DNA of 64,000 nt, from the NCBI RefSeq assembly GCF_001898575.1, contig NZ_MKUD01000009.1, positions 124,001 to 188,000 on the forward strand. The letters run 5' to 3'. This document shows positions 26,531-34,794 of this stretch, piece after piece. The stretch's first letter is position 1, and every line of letters begins with the position of its first letter. Below the pieces are notes generated by a model. That model did not search any database, had not been told where the DNA came from, and was given only the letters and a program-made list of their open reading frames with translations. Position numbers and translations under genes: made by a program. The DNA is from Spirosoma sp. 48-14 (lineage in GTDB: Bacteria; Bacteroidota; Bacteroidia; Cytophagales; Spirosomataceae).

Positions 26531-27952
26531 TTAATTAGTCGATTCGCCTTCGTCCGGCTTGGGTTTAGGCTTCATAGTTGGTCGGAAGGCCGGTTTGGGT
26601 TTGGCTGCTTCCTGAATGGCTCCTGTTAGTTCGGCTGGTTTGGCTTCATCGGAAGCCTCTGATTTTGCAGTCAGGTCTACCTGGCCACCAGCTTCTCCTT
26701 CCGGTGCTGGTTTTGGCTTCATCGTTGGCCGAAATCCAGGTTTCGGTTTTGCCGCTTCGGTGGGTTGTGCTGTGGGATCTGGATCAGGTGCTGGTTTAGC
26801 CGGATTGGCGGGCTTCATGGTTGGTCGAAAACCAGCAGGCTTCGGCTGAACAGGCTCCGACACATTGGCCTCCGACGCAGGTTTTTCTGGTTCAGCCGTC
26901 TTACCAACTGTCGGTTTCATGGTCGGTCGGAAACCGGGCGGTTTTGTACTTGGCTTTGGCGTCACCGCTTCGGAGTTTGCTGGTTCGATGGCATCAGGCT
27001 CAATCGATTTTGTCGCTTCGGCCTTTCCCGGCTTCATGGTTGGCCGGAACGCCGGTTTGGCAACAACGGGCTTGGTATCAACCAATTTCTCGCCAGCCGG
27101 TTTAGCTTCCCCAGTATCCTCGACAACTGACTTTATTGGCTTTTGCGTAGGTTTGAACACCGGACGTTTGGCCGTTTCCAACTCTTCCTGGGCAATCTGT
27201 TGCATTTCGTCCGGTTTGGCGTCCGTTAATGGATGCTCAATCGATGACCCTTCCGAATTAACCGGTTTATCGGTCGCAGGTGCAGCCGGTTTGGCTGTTG
27301 GCCTGAAAACAGGGCGTTTAGGAGCGGTAGCAGTCGGCGCAGTCGCTGATTCTGATGCAGGAGCAATGGCCGGTTTTGCCGTTTTCTGTGCCGCTTTCGC
27401 TTCCTCTTTTTCACGTAAGAACTGCTCATATAAGGAGCGTTTCTCATCGGCCTGTTCAGGCGTTAAGTTCGAGAAGTTATATGTAAGCTTGCCCAATTCG
27501 AACTCACTGTAATCGAACTTTTTGTCCATCGTCAGGCATTCGGTTGGGCAAACCACCGTGCAAAGGCCGCAATAGCAGCACTTAGCCATATCGATGTCGA
27601 ATTTAGCAGCATACAACCGAATGGGAGAACCATCCGACGCCCGACCTACTTCTTCTGTGGCTTTGATGGCGTCGATCGTAATACAGTCGACAGGACAGAC
27701 TTTCGCACATTTATCACAGACGATGCAATCTTCGATCTCATTCCGAAGTCGATACCGCCCATTATCGGGTATGGGTAACTGCTCATGCGGATATTGAAGT
27801 GTAACCAGCCCATTCTGAAGATCGAAATAGTTATCGCTGGCAATTCCTTCAGGGGTCCGGCGTTTTGTCGCTCGTCGAAGGTGCTTCAGTGTAAGACTCA
27901 AGCCTTTCAACGTAGTCCGAATCCCGGTCTGTATATCGTGGAAGTAAGACAT
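26531..27952 (-). CDS. nuoI: NADH-quinone oxidoreductase subunit I with a long Pro/Lys-rich repeat tail
   Basis: 473 aa, against about 160-180 aa for a usual NuoI. Residues 1-160 are the ferredoxin-like subunit: one 4Fe-4S motif at C76-C79-C82-C86 and the other at C125-C128-C131-C135, with an extra Cys at 126. From about 185 to the end the protein is low-complexity and rich in Lys, Pro, Ala and Glu, with seven copies of a (K/R)PxF(R/K)PTxKP motif near 213, 263, 300, 340, 374, 405 and 454. It lies in the peripheral arm near the membrane. The tail function is unknown. A reverse-strand reading frame over the tail is probably a shadow. Confidence 0.93.
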   Translation of the reverse strand: MSYFHDIQTGIRTTLKGLSLTLKHLRRATKRRTPEGIASDNYFDLQNGLVTLQYPHEQLPIPDNGRYRLRNEIEDCIVCDKCAKVCPVDCITIDAIKATEEVGRASDGSPIRLYAAKFDIDMAKCCYCGLCTVVCPTECLTMDKKFDYSEFELGKLTYNFSNLTPEQADEKRSLYEQFLREKEEAKAAQKTAKPAIAPASESATAPTATAPKRPVFRPTAKPAAPATDKPVNSEGSSIEHPLTDAKPDEMQQIAQEELETAKRPVFKPTQKPIKSVVEDTGEAKPAGEKLVDTKPVVAKPAFRPTMKPGKAEATKSIEPDAIEPANSEAVTPKPSTKPPGFRPTMKPTVGKTAEPEKPASEANVSEPVQPKPAGFRPTMKPANPAKPAPDPDPTAQPTEAAKPKPGFRPTMKPKPAPEGEAGGQVDLTAKSEASDEAKPAELTGAIQEAAKPKPAFRPTMKPKPKPDEGESTN

Positions 27953-27959
27953 TTTTAAT

Positions 27960-28031
27960 GATTGAATGATTGAGTGATTGAATGACTGAATGGATCGTCC
28001 CCTTCAATTATTCAATCATTCAATCATTCAG
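27960..28031. repeat. Imperfect inverted repeat of GATTGAATGA-like units
   Basis: The segment 27960-27990 (gattgaatgattgagtgattg and so on) pairs with the segment from about 28003 to 28031 (ttcaattattcaatcattcaa and so on). Both arms are made of tandem attgaatg-like units. It fills the gap between the fused E1 gene and nuoI. Its plan matches the inverted repeats at 2525 and 4132, but with a different unit. Confidence 0.7.
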
Positions 28032-28039
28032 CTATTCAA

Positions 28040-30448
28040 TCAGTATAGTTTGGGAAATCGGTCGGGCTCGCACTCGCTCATTAGCTCGTAAGCCATCTCG
28101 ATTACATCGTCAACATTTGGTTTTGAGAAATAGTCCCCATCGGAACCATAGGGTGGGCGATGCGCTTTAGCCGACAACGTTCGGGGTGGAGAGTCCAGGT
28201 ATTGGTAAGCATTCTGCCCATCCACAACCTGCTGCATCATGTAAGCCGAAGCCCCACCGGGAACGTCTTCATCTGCAAAAATCACCCGGTTCGTTTTCTT
28301 GATCGACTCCAGAATAAGGTGATGCACATCAAAAGGAAGCAGGGTCTGCACATCAATTACTTCGACCTGAATCCCCATCTGTGCCAACTGGTTAGCCGCT
28401 TCCCAAACGATCCGACACATCGAGCCGTAAGTTACAATGGTCAGGTCGGTACCCGCACGAATAATATCAGGAACGCCTAGCGGAACGCAAAATTCGCTCA
28501 AATTGTCAGGCAGGATTTCTTTCAGACGGTACCCATTCAGGGATTCGATCATCAGCGCCGGATCGTCTCCTTTTATAAGCGTATTGTAAAAGCCAGCCGC
28601 CTGGGTCATATTGCGCGGGACCAGCACATGCAGTCCTCGCAGGCTACCCAGCATGGCCCCCATCGGTGAGCCCGAATGCCAGATACCCTCCAGTCGATGT
28701 CCCCTGGTACGGATAATCAACGGTGATTTCTGCCCCCCTTTAGTTCGATATAGCAACGTGGCTAAGTCGTCGGTGAGGGTAGCCAGGGTATAGTAGACAT
28801 AATCGAAATACTGAATCTCGACAATAGGCCGTAGACCACGCATAGCCATACCTATCCCCTGCCCAATTATCGTCGTCTCGCGAATGCCGGTATCCGTAAT
28901 ACGAATCTCACCAAACTTCTCCTGAAGGCCCGCAAATCCCTGATTGACATCTCCAATTTTACCCACATCTTCGCCTAAAGCTACTACGCGTGGATCGCGG
29001 TCAAACAGGCTTTCGAAATAGTGTTGGAGAAGCTGGTAGCCATCCAGTATTGGGCTCTCATCAGAGAATTCGGCTTCTACACCTTTTACCAGCATCGGTG
29101 AATCGGGCGACTGGCTGTATAGATGTGAGTGAAACCGATCGTCGTTCTCAACATTGGTACGCGCCAGCCAGTCTTTCAACCGTTGCCGCCCGGCGCCAGA
29201 GTCAGCCCGTAACAAGCGTAATGCTTTCCGAACGGCACTCACCGCATCTCGCCGAATGGGCATATCGGTTTTCCGAAGCTCCTCACGAATAGCCATCAAC
29301 TCAGCCGATTTCGGGTTATGTCGGGCAGCTTGCTGAATCAAGTCGACGGCTTCATCAAAATCACCTTTCAAAGACGCCTGATACGCATTCCAGGCCTCTG
29401 TACGCGCTTTTTTCGTTACTTTTTTAGCTTCGTCTTCTATCTGCTCGAGTTCCTCATTGGTCGCATAACCATTTTCCAGAATCCATTGCCGGAATGTTCG
29501 ATTGCAATCATATTCAGCTTCCCAGGCTAAGCGTTCTTTCGACTTATACCGTTCATGCGACCCCGATGTTGAATGTCCCTGCGGTTGGGTCAATTCCTGA
29601 ACGTGTACCAATACCGGCACGTGTTCGATCCGGCAAATGTGAGCAGCCTGCTGATAGGTTTCGAGCAGCCCGACGTAATCCCAGCCTTTTACGGTAAAGA
29701 TTTCAATGCCTTTGTCGTGCGCATCCCGCTGCAAACCAGCCATGGCTTTCGAAATACTCGCCTTGGTCGTTTGATACTCAACGGGAACCGAAATACCATA
29801 CCCATCATCCCAAACGGACATAAGCAAAGGCACCTGCAATACACCAGCAGCATTCATGGTCTCCCAAAACATGCCTTGTGAAGTTGATGCATCGCCTATG
29901 GTAGAAAATACAATTTCGTTCCCATTATGGGAAAACTTCGTCAGATCGCTCAGGGCAGGATTATTCCGGAATAATTTTGAGGCATACGCTAGCCCTAGCG
30001 AACGAGGAACTTGACCAGCGGTGGGGGCAATATCACAAACCGAGTTGTACATCTCTGTCTGGTTACGCCAAAGCCCCTGTTCATCGAGCCAGCGAGTGGC
30101 AAAATGCCCATTCATCGAACGGCCAGCGGTATTCGGATCTGCTTCCAGGTCAGTATGTGCATAGAGCTGCGCAAAAAATTCCGTCCATCGCAGTTCACCC
30201 AGAGCCGCTACAAACGTTTGGTCGCGATAATAACCGGACCGAAAGTCCCCCTTTGCAAATGCGTGGGCGGCTGCTAGTTGTGCCAGTTCTTTACCATCGC
30301 CAAAAATGCCAAATTTAGCCCGACCTCCCATTACATCGCGCCGCCCCAGTAAACTTGCCTGCCGACTTTCGCAGGCAAGCCGGTAGTCCAATAGGATTTT
30401 TTCGCGACTTAAAATATCAGTTGAGCGGAGTTGTTCGTTTGCTATCAC
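28040..30448 (-). CDS. Fused alpha/beta E1 subunit of a 2-oxo acid dehydrogenase complex
   Basis: 802 aa, starting at a GTG at 30448. The alpha half holds the thiamine diphosphate motif (TIGDASTSQGMFWETMNAAGVLQVPLLMSVWDDGYGIS, about 190-226). The beta half begins near residue 455 (PILDGYQLLQHYFESLFDRDPRVVALGEDVG) and includes TIIGQGIGMAMRGLRPIVEIQYFDYVY. The fused order is typical of Bacteroidota. It probably decarboxylates branched-chain 2-oxo acids, feeding leucine degradation, consistent with the carboxylase at 9893. No E2 gene is adjacent. Confidence 0.92.
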   Translation of the reverse strand: MIANEQLRSTDILSREKILLDYRLACESRQASLLGRRDVMGGRAKFGIFGDGKELAQLAAAHAFAKGDFRSGYYRDQTFVAALGELRWTEFFAQLYAHTDLEADPNTAGRSMNGHFATRWLDEQGLWRNQTEMYNSVCDIAPTAGQVPRSLGLAYASKLFRNNPALSDLTKFSHNGNEIVFSTIGDASTSQGMFWETMNAAGVLQVPLLMSVWDDGYGISVPVEYQTTKASISKAMAGLQRDAHDKGIEIFTVKGWDYVGLLETYQQAAHICRIEHVPVLVHVQELTQPQGHSTSGSHERYKSKERLAWEAEYDCNRTFRQWILENGYATNEELEQIEDEAKKVTKKARTEAWNAYQASLKGDFDEAVDLIQQAARHNPKSAELMAIREELRKTDMPIRRDAVSAVRKALRLLRADSGAGRQRLKDWLARTNVENDDRFHSHLYSQSPDSPMLVKGVEAEFSDESPILDGYQLLQHYFESLFDRDPRVVALGEDVGKIGDVNQGFAGLQEKFGEIRITDTGIRETTIIGQGIGMAMRGLRPIVEIQYFDYVYYTLATLTDDLATLLYRTKGGQKSPLIIRTRGHRLEGIWHSGSPMGAMLGSLRGLHVLVPRNMTQAAGFYNTLIKGDDPALMIESLNGYRLKEILPDNLSEFCVPLGVPDIIRAGTDLTIVTYGSMCRIVWEAANQLAQMGIQVEVIDVQTLLPFDVHHLILESIKKTNRVIFADEDVPGGASAYMMQQVVDGQNAYQYLDSPPRTLSAKAHRPPYGSDGDYFSKPNVDDVIEMAYELMSECEPDRFPKLY

Positions 30449-30689
30449 AACAGAGCTACGGATTAAAATCGTCTACCTTTCAATTTATCGATGAAGTGGA
30501 TGGCTTTCAATAGCCCATTTACTTAACAAAAGTAAAAGTAAGTCAAAACAAGACAGCTTTCAAAAAAACGATTTTTTGAGTTTCTTTGTTAACCGAACAA
30601 CAACCTGCAAGGATTGGCAAAATGTTTGCTATGATTGAGGTTGTGAGGGTAAATATCTTAACAACCAAATCATAATTCCGTTTAGTCCA

Positions 30690-31124
30690 ATGAAAAAGAT
30701 TTTTTCACTTTTCGTAGCTTTGTTTGTGTTTGTTGCAGTTAGCTATGCACAGAAAGGCGTTCTGAAATTTGCGAAAGAAACGCATGATTTCGGCAAAGTT
30801 GAGCAAGGCAAACCAGTAACCTACGTATTTGAATTCAAAAACACAGGCGCAGATCCAGTTGTCATCAGCGATGCGCAGGCATCTTGTGGCTGCACAAAGC
30901 CAAGCTGGACTCGTGAACCAGTTATGCCGGGCAAAACGGGAACAGTATCTGCAACGTTCAACGCAGCAGCTATGGGACCGTTCAATAAATCGGTAACGGT
31001 AACCAGCAACGCTGAAGCCGGTCAAACAGTTTTGTATCTCAAGGGCGAGGTCGTGACACAGAAAGAGGCAGAGACCGCAGCTACGCCAGCGGCTACAGCG
31101 CCTAAGAAGAAAACTTCACGCTAA
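30690..31124 (+). CDS. DUF1573 domain protein, exported
   Basis: 144 aa. Signal peptide about residues 1-20 (cleavage after SYA). The mature domain FAKETHDFGKVEQGKPVTYVFEFKNTGADPVVISDAQASCGCTKPSW is the DUF1573 Ig-like fold with the conserved SCGCT cysteine pair. An Ala/Lys-rich tail follows. The family is abundant in Bacteroidota envelopes, with no known function. The 241 bases upstream hold AT-rich promoter-like sequence but no clear box. A terminator follows. Confidence 0.9.
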   Translation: MKKIFSLFVALFVFVAVSYAQKGVLKFAKETHDFGKVEQGKPVTYVFEFKNTGADPVVISDAQASCGCTKPSWTREPVMPGKTGTVSATFNAAAMGPFNKSVTVTSNAEAGQTVLYLKGEVVTQKEAETAATPAATAPKKKTSR

Positions 31125-31153
31125 TCTACTGAAGGGTTAATAGTGTGGTTAAG

Positions 31154-31188
31154 AAAGGCATCTGGTAGTTTACCGGATGCCTTTTTTT
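31154..31188 (+). terminator. Intrinsic terminator after the DUF1573 gene
   Basis: aaaggcatctggta (31154-31167) pairs with taccggatgccttt (31171-31184) around a 3-base loop and is followed by more T. The rest of the gap to 31428 shows nothing I recognise. Confidence 0.9.
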
Positions 31189-31428
31189 TATGTTTAGTCT
31201 TTCACCATCCTGTCCTGTAACCAATCGGCCTGTTGCCCGTCCACTCCTCCAATAGTTGTTCTCTATCAGTCAATTACCCGCTATATTTGGCCCGTCTACC
31301 GACTTATAGCCAACCATGACTCCGCCCCATCGCTGATTTGTCCGGCACCTTGTCATTTCTGCCTTATCCGTTCTTAACCATCATTTAACCATGCTGTTCG
31401 AGTCCGAACGGCTCGTTTACTATACACC

Positions 31429-32331
31429 ATGTTTTTCATTATGCTAGGCTTTCTGGTCTTCATTGCCGGATTTGCCATCAATACCCCTGCGCTTACTATT
31501 TCGCGCTTTTCAAGGCCCGCCAAGGTGGTTGGGCTTATTTTACTTGTGCTGGGTGCGCTGACTGCCAGCATTCGGCAAATCGATGCTGGACAGGTTGGCG
31601 TTATTTCGCTGTTTGGCAACGTAAGTGACCGTGTCCTGAATGCTGGACTTAATTTTGTGAACCCTCTGGCTGCTGTGTCTGAATTTGATATAAAAACCCA
31701 AAACTACACGATGTCGGCCTCGCACGATGAAGGGCAAAAACAAGGGGACGATGCCATTCGGGTTCTTACGGCCGATGGTCTGGAGGTAATTATTGACCTG
31801 ACCGTTCTCTATCGGGTTGTCCCTGATGATGCTCCAAAAATCTACCGCCAGATTGGGGAAGATTACACGGATAAAATCGTTCGGCCAATCACCCGTACGC
31901 GTATCCGGGACAATGCCGTGTATTACGATGCTGTTGCCCTTTACTCCACCCGTCGTGACGAATTTCAAGGACGGATTTATAAAACCATTGAAGCCGATTT
32001 TAAAAAGCGTGGTCTTCTACTGGAGCAATTATTGATCCGCAACATTGACTTGCCTGCTTCGGTCAAGAAAACCATCGAGTCGAAGATCAATGCCGAGCAG
32101 GATGCCCAGAAAATGCAGTTTGTTCTGCAAAAGGAGCGTCAGGAAGCCGAACGAAAACGAGTTGAAGCGCAGGGCATTGCCGATTATCAGAAAATCCTGG
32201 CCACGGGACTGACCGACAAGCAGTTGCAATATGAGCAGATCAAAGCCCAGCGAGAGCTTGCGGCCTCACCGAACGCCAAAATCGTGATTATGGGCAGCCG
32301 AGGGAATGTACCCCTAATCCTAAATGACTAG
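31429..32331 (+). CDS. Prohibitin-like SPFH domain protein
   Basis: 300 aa. Two N-terminal hydrophobic segments (FFIMLGFLVFIAGFAI and VVGLILLVLGALTASI) are followed by the SPFH domain (VGVISLFGNVSDRVLNAGLNFVNPLAAVSEFDIKTQNYTMS; DGLEVIIDLTVLYRVV) and a coiled coil (ESKINAEQDAQKMQFVLQKERQEAERKRVEAQGIADYQKIL). Such proteins form large membrane ring or cage assemblies that organise microdomains and control membrane proteases. It is alone on its strand and convergent with the esterase at 32437. Confidence 0.92.
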   Translation: MFFIMLGFLVFIAGFAINTPALTISRFSRPAKVVGLILLVLGALTASIRQIDAGQVGVISLFGNVSDRVLNAGLNFVNPLAAVSEFDIKTQNYTMSASHDEGQKQGDDAIRVLTADGLEVIIDLTVLYRVVPDDAPKIYRQIGEDYTDKIVRPITRTRIRDNAVYYDAVALYSTRRDEFQGRIYKTIEADFKKRGLLLEQLLIRNIDLPASVKKTIESKINAEQDAQKMQFVLQKERQEAERKRVEAQGIADYQKILATGLTDKQLQYEQIKAQRELAASPNAKIVIMGSRGNVPLILND

Positions 32332-32342
32332 TAACAGGGTAA

Positions 32343-32415
32343 GACGTTTGGTAGTTGAAATGACTAGTATATAACGGTCTCATCTATATAACGGTCTCAT
32401 CAAACACCAAACGTC
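32343..32415. repeat. Inverted repeat with an internal 17-bp tandem duplication
   Basis: gacgtttggt (32343-32352) and its complement accaaacgtc (about 32406-32415) form the outer arms. Between them the unit tatataacggtctcatc occurs twice in tandem (32368-32384 and 32385-32401). It lies between convergent genes and could act as a weak bidirectional terminator. Confidence 0.6.
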
Positions 32416-32436
32416 AAATCAGTTCTTTCGGATTCC

Positions 32437-33357
32437 TTATTTGGCTGCACCTATACTTGTTAGCCAGGCTTTGCAAGCTTCAGGCCATTTGTTGAGCGAC
32501 CCAAATTTTGTTGTTCGCAATCCGTAGCCGTGCCCCCCGGTTGGGTAGAGATGCATTTCGGCCGGAACCCCACTTTTCAGACAAGCCAGGTAGTAATTTA
32601 TGCTATTTTCTACCGGAACCGTCTTATCGTCTTCGGAATGGACCAGAAACGTTGGCGGTGTTTGGTTGCTTACCTGTAGCTCGTTGGAGTAATAGGCAAC
32701 CATCTCGGGGGAGGTATTTAATTTACCCAATAATTTATCTCGTGAACCCGTATGGGCTTTCTCCCCAAATGTGACGACCGGATACATCAGGATAGCAAAA
32801 TTTGGTTTGGCCAGCTCACTGGCTTTCGGTCCTCGATGGTAATGAGTCGAAAGCGTTGATGCTAAATGACCACCTGCCGAAAAGCCCATAACCCCTATTT
32901 TGGTTGGGTCGATACCATATTTGCTGGCATTTTTCCGAATCAATGTCATCCCCTGCATAGCATCCATCAAGGGGACTTCCTGCTGGTTAGTCATAATTTC
33001 AGGATTGGGCAACCGGTATTTCAGCACAAAAGCAGCTATGCCCATGTCATTAAACCAGCGAGCAATGTCGGACCCTTCATGACTGGCCGCCAGAATTGAA
33101 TAGCCTCCTCCTGGGCAAATCATCACAGCCGCGCCCGTCATTTTCTCTTTAGCAGGCATATAAGCTGTTAATGTAGGAACCGATACATTGCTGATTCGCA
33201 AGATTCCATTGGCATCTGTTGCAGAAGCTTCTGTGATTTGGGCTCCAGCAATGGCATTTGGAATCGCATCATCGGTCCATAGCTTTACAACATCTTGTGC
33301 CGAAGCAACCGTCGTTAAACCAGAAATAAAAAGCATACTAACAAAGAAAGCGCGCAT
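32437..33357 (-). CDS. Secreted alpha/beta hydrolase (acetyl esterase type)
   Basis: 306 aa. Signal peptide about 1-20 (cleavage after ASA). The oxyanion segment ICPGGGYS near 80-87, the nucleophile in GVMGFSAGGHLAS near 154-166, an acid Asp in HSEDDKTVPVE and the His in TGGHGYGL form the expected serine-hydrolase set. It resembles secreted carbohydrate or xylan esterases (BD-FAE-like). It acts outside the cytoplasm and may deacetylate polysaccharides. It converges with the SPFH gene and follows a serine hydrolase on the same strand. Confidence 0.88.
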   Translation of the reverse strand: MRAFFVSMLFISGLTTVASAQDVVKLWTDDAIPNAIAGAQITEASATDANGILRISNVSVPTLTAYMPAKEKMTGAAVMICPGGGYSILAASHEGSDIARWFNDMGIAAFVLKYRLPNPEIMTNQQEVPLMDAMQGMTLIRKNASKYGIDPTKIGVMGFSAGGHLASTLSTHYHRGPKASELAKPNFAILMYPVVTFGEKAHTGSRDKLLGKLNTSPEMVAYYSNELQVSNQTPPTFLVHSEDDKTVPVENSINYYLACLKSGVPAEMHLYPTGGHGYGLRTTKFGSLNKWPEACKAWLTSIGAAK

Positions 33358-33390
33358 ATGTGTAGAAACGAATCAAAGAAGCCTTTAAAC

Positions 33391-33414
33391 AAAAAGCCGA
33401 CCTTGTGGTCGGCT
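33391..33414 (-). terminator. Intrinsic terminator of the serine hydrolase gene
   Basis: agccgacc (33395-33402) pairs with ggtcggct (33407-33414). On the minus strand the stem is followed by a T run (complement of 33391-33395), just past the gene's 3' end at 33419. Confidence 0.85.
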
Positions 33415-33418
33415 CTAC

Positions 33419-34669
33419 TCATATCTCCACTTCACTATCAGCGTCGGATGAGCTTGTATTAGTACCGCCGTGCAAAATGTCGATCAGTTCCTTTACCCGA
33501 TACACCGTTGTATTATAGCGGTTACCAAGAATTATGATGACATATTCATCTTTAGGACTAAACCAGAACATGGTATTGTAGCCCTTCCACCAGCCTGAGT
33601 GATAAATGTATTCCGGCTGATTCATATCATTTAACATCATCCGAAACCCGTAGCCATAATTCTTAGCTCCTTTTCGTTCGAAACTGCGTGGAATAAATGC
33701 TTCAGCCAACATTTTTCTAGGCAACAGGCAGTCTCCATTCAAGGCACGATACCACCGAAACAGATCGCCTGTTGTTGAATAGATCCCTTTATCACCAACT
33801 ACATCGTCGTAATAATCTTTGGGAATTCGGCGGTTCCACTGATAACCCGCCGTTCGATGGTGATTAATTGAATCGTTCTTGGTAGTTGCCACAAAGGTCT
33901 GATGCATACCAAGTGGCTCAAAGATATTTTTGTTTATAAACGACTCATAGCTTTGCCCGGTTGCCTTCTCAATAATAGAGGCCAGCACCATATAATTCGT
34001 ATTGCTATAGCTAAAGCCACGGCCTGGTATGTTATAAGCTCTGGGCGTGGGTTGTACGGTTGCAAACCAATGCATGATCGTTGCATTAGTTGGATAGGGT
34101 TTTTCTTTCTTATAGAAATTCACCTTCATGCTATCGTCGAAGGCATATTGATAATTGGGCAAGCCACTTCGATGACACAATAAATCCCGAATCGTGATTC
34201 CGTGATAGGGGAAATCCGGGTAATATTTTTGGATAGTATCTTCAAACTTCAGTTTACCAGCCTGAATAAGCTTTAGCGTACCTACAGCCGTAAATGTTTT
34301 TGACAGAGAGGCCAATTGAAATTTAGAATCTTCAACCAGTGTATCGCGCTGGCTTTTTTCAAAATGGCCCAATCCAAACGACTGTTTATAAAGTACGATT
34401 CCTTTCTGGGCAATCAATACATTCCCGTTCAAGCCGCTTCGGACTTTCTGACGGATTATCTCATCGATTTGCTGCGTTTTCCGATCGGCATCGATTTGTT
34501 GCCGGACAGCTGCTTCCTGGTCTGTAGTGAGCAACTGACCATCAGCACAGTTACGCATTTCACGTGCCGACCGATTGAGATTCTTTTGGGAATCCTGCGT
34601 ACACGCAACACTAATTGCTATGAGAATTAAACTAGCGCAAACACTCCAGATACTATTCGTCCTCACCAT
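33419..34669 (-). CDS. Class C beta-lactamase-family serine hydrolase, probable lipoprotein
   Basis: About 416 aa from the ATG at 34669 (a GTG six bases earlier is possible). A signal peptide precedes Cys in SVACTQ, so lipidation is likely. The catalytic SxxK is SLSK near residue 121-124, the YxN motif is YSN in RGFSYSNTNY and the third motif is HSGWW. Family members include DD-peptidases, esterases and beta-lactamases. With no resistance context, a role in cell-wall or ester hydrolysis is more likely. It lies 62 bases upstream of the esterase on the same strand, separated by a terminator. Confidence 0.85.
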   Translation of the reverse strand: MVRTNSIWSVCASLILIAISVACTQDSQKNLNRSAREMRNCADGQLLTTDQEAAVRQQIDADRKTQQIDEIIRQKVRSGLNGNVLIAQKGIVLYKQSFGLGHFEKSQRDTLVEDSKFQLASLSKTFTAVGTLKLIQAGKLKFEDTIQKYYPDFPYHGITIRDLLCHRSGLPNYQYAFDDSMKVNFYKKEKPYPTNATIMHWFATVQPTPRAYNIPGRGFSYSNTNYMVLASIIEKATGQSYESFINKNIFEPLGMHQTFVATTKNDSINHHRTAGYQWNRRIPKDYYDDVVGDKGIYSTTGDLFRWYRALNGDCLLPRKMLAEAFIPRSFERKGAKNYGYGFRMMLNDMNQPEYIYHSGWWKGYNTMFWFSPKDEYVIIILGNRYNTTVYRVKELIDILHGGTNTSSSDADSEVEI

Positions 34670-34794
34670 CCTCACGCACTTATTTCAACTTACTTTTATT
34701 AGCAGACATTAAACAAAAATAGTATTTATACCAGACTCAGCGGCCTCCATTGAGTTAAATTCAAATGAAAGTTCGTTATCGGCCTTTCAGACGT

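Noticed and set aside
26616..27512. Long plus-strand reading frames opposite the nuoI tail
   Set aside because: They arise from the repeated Pro/Lys codons of the minus-strand tail and show no independent family features or start signals.
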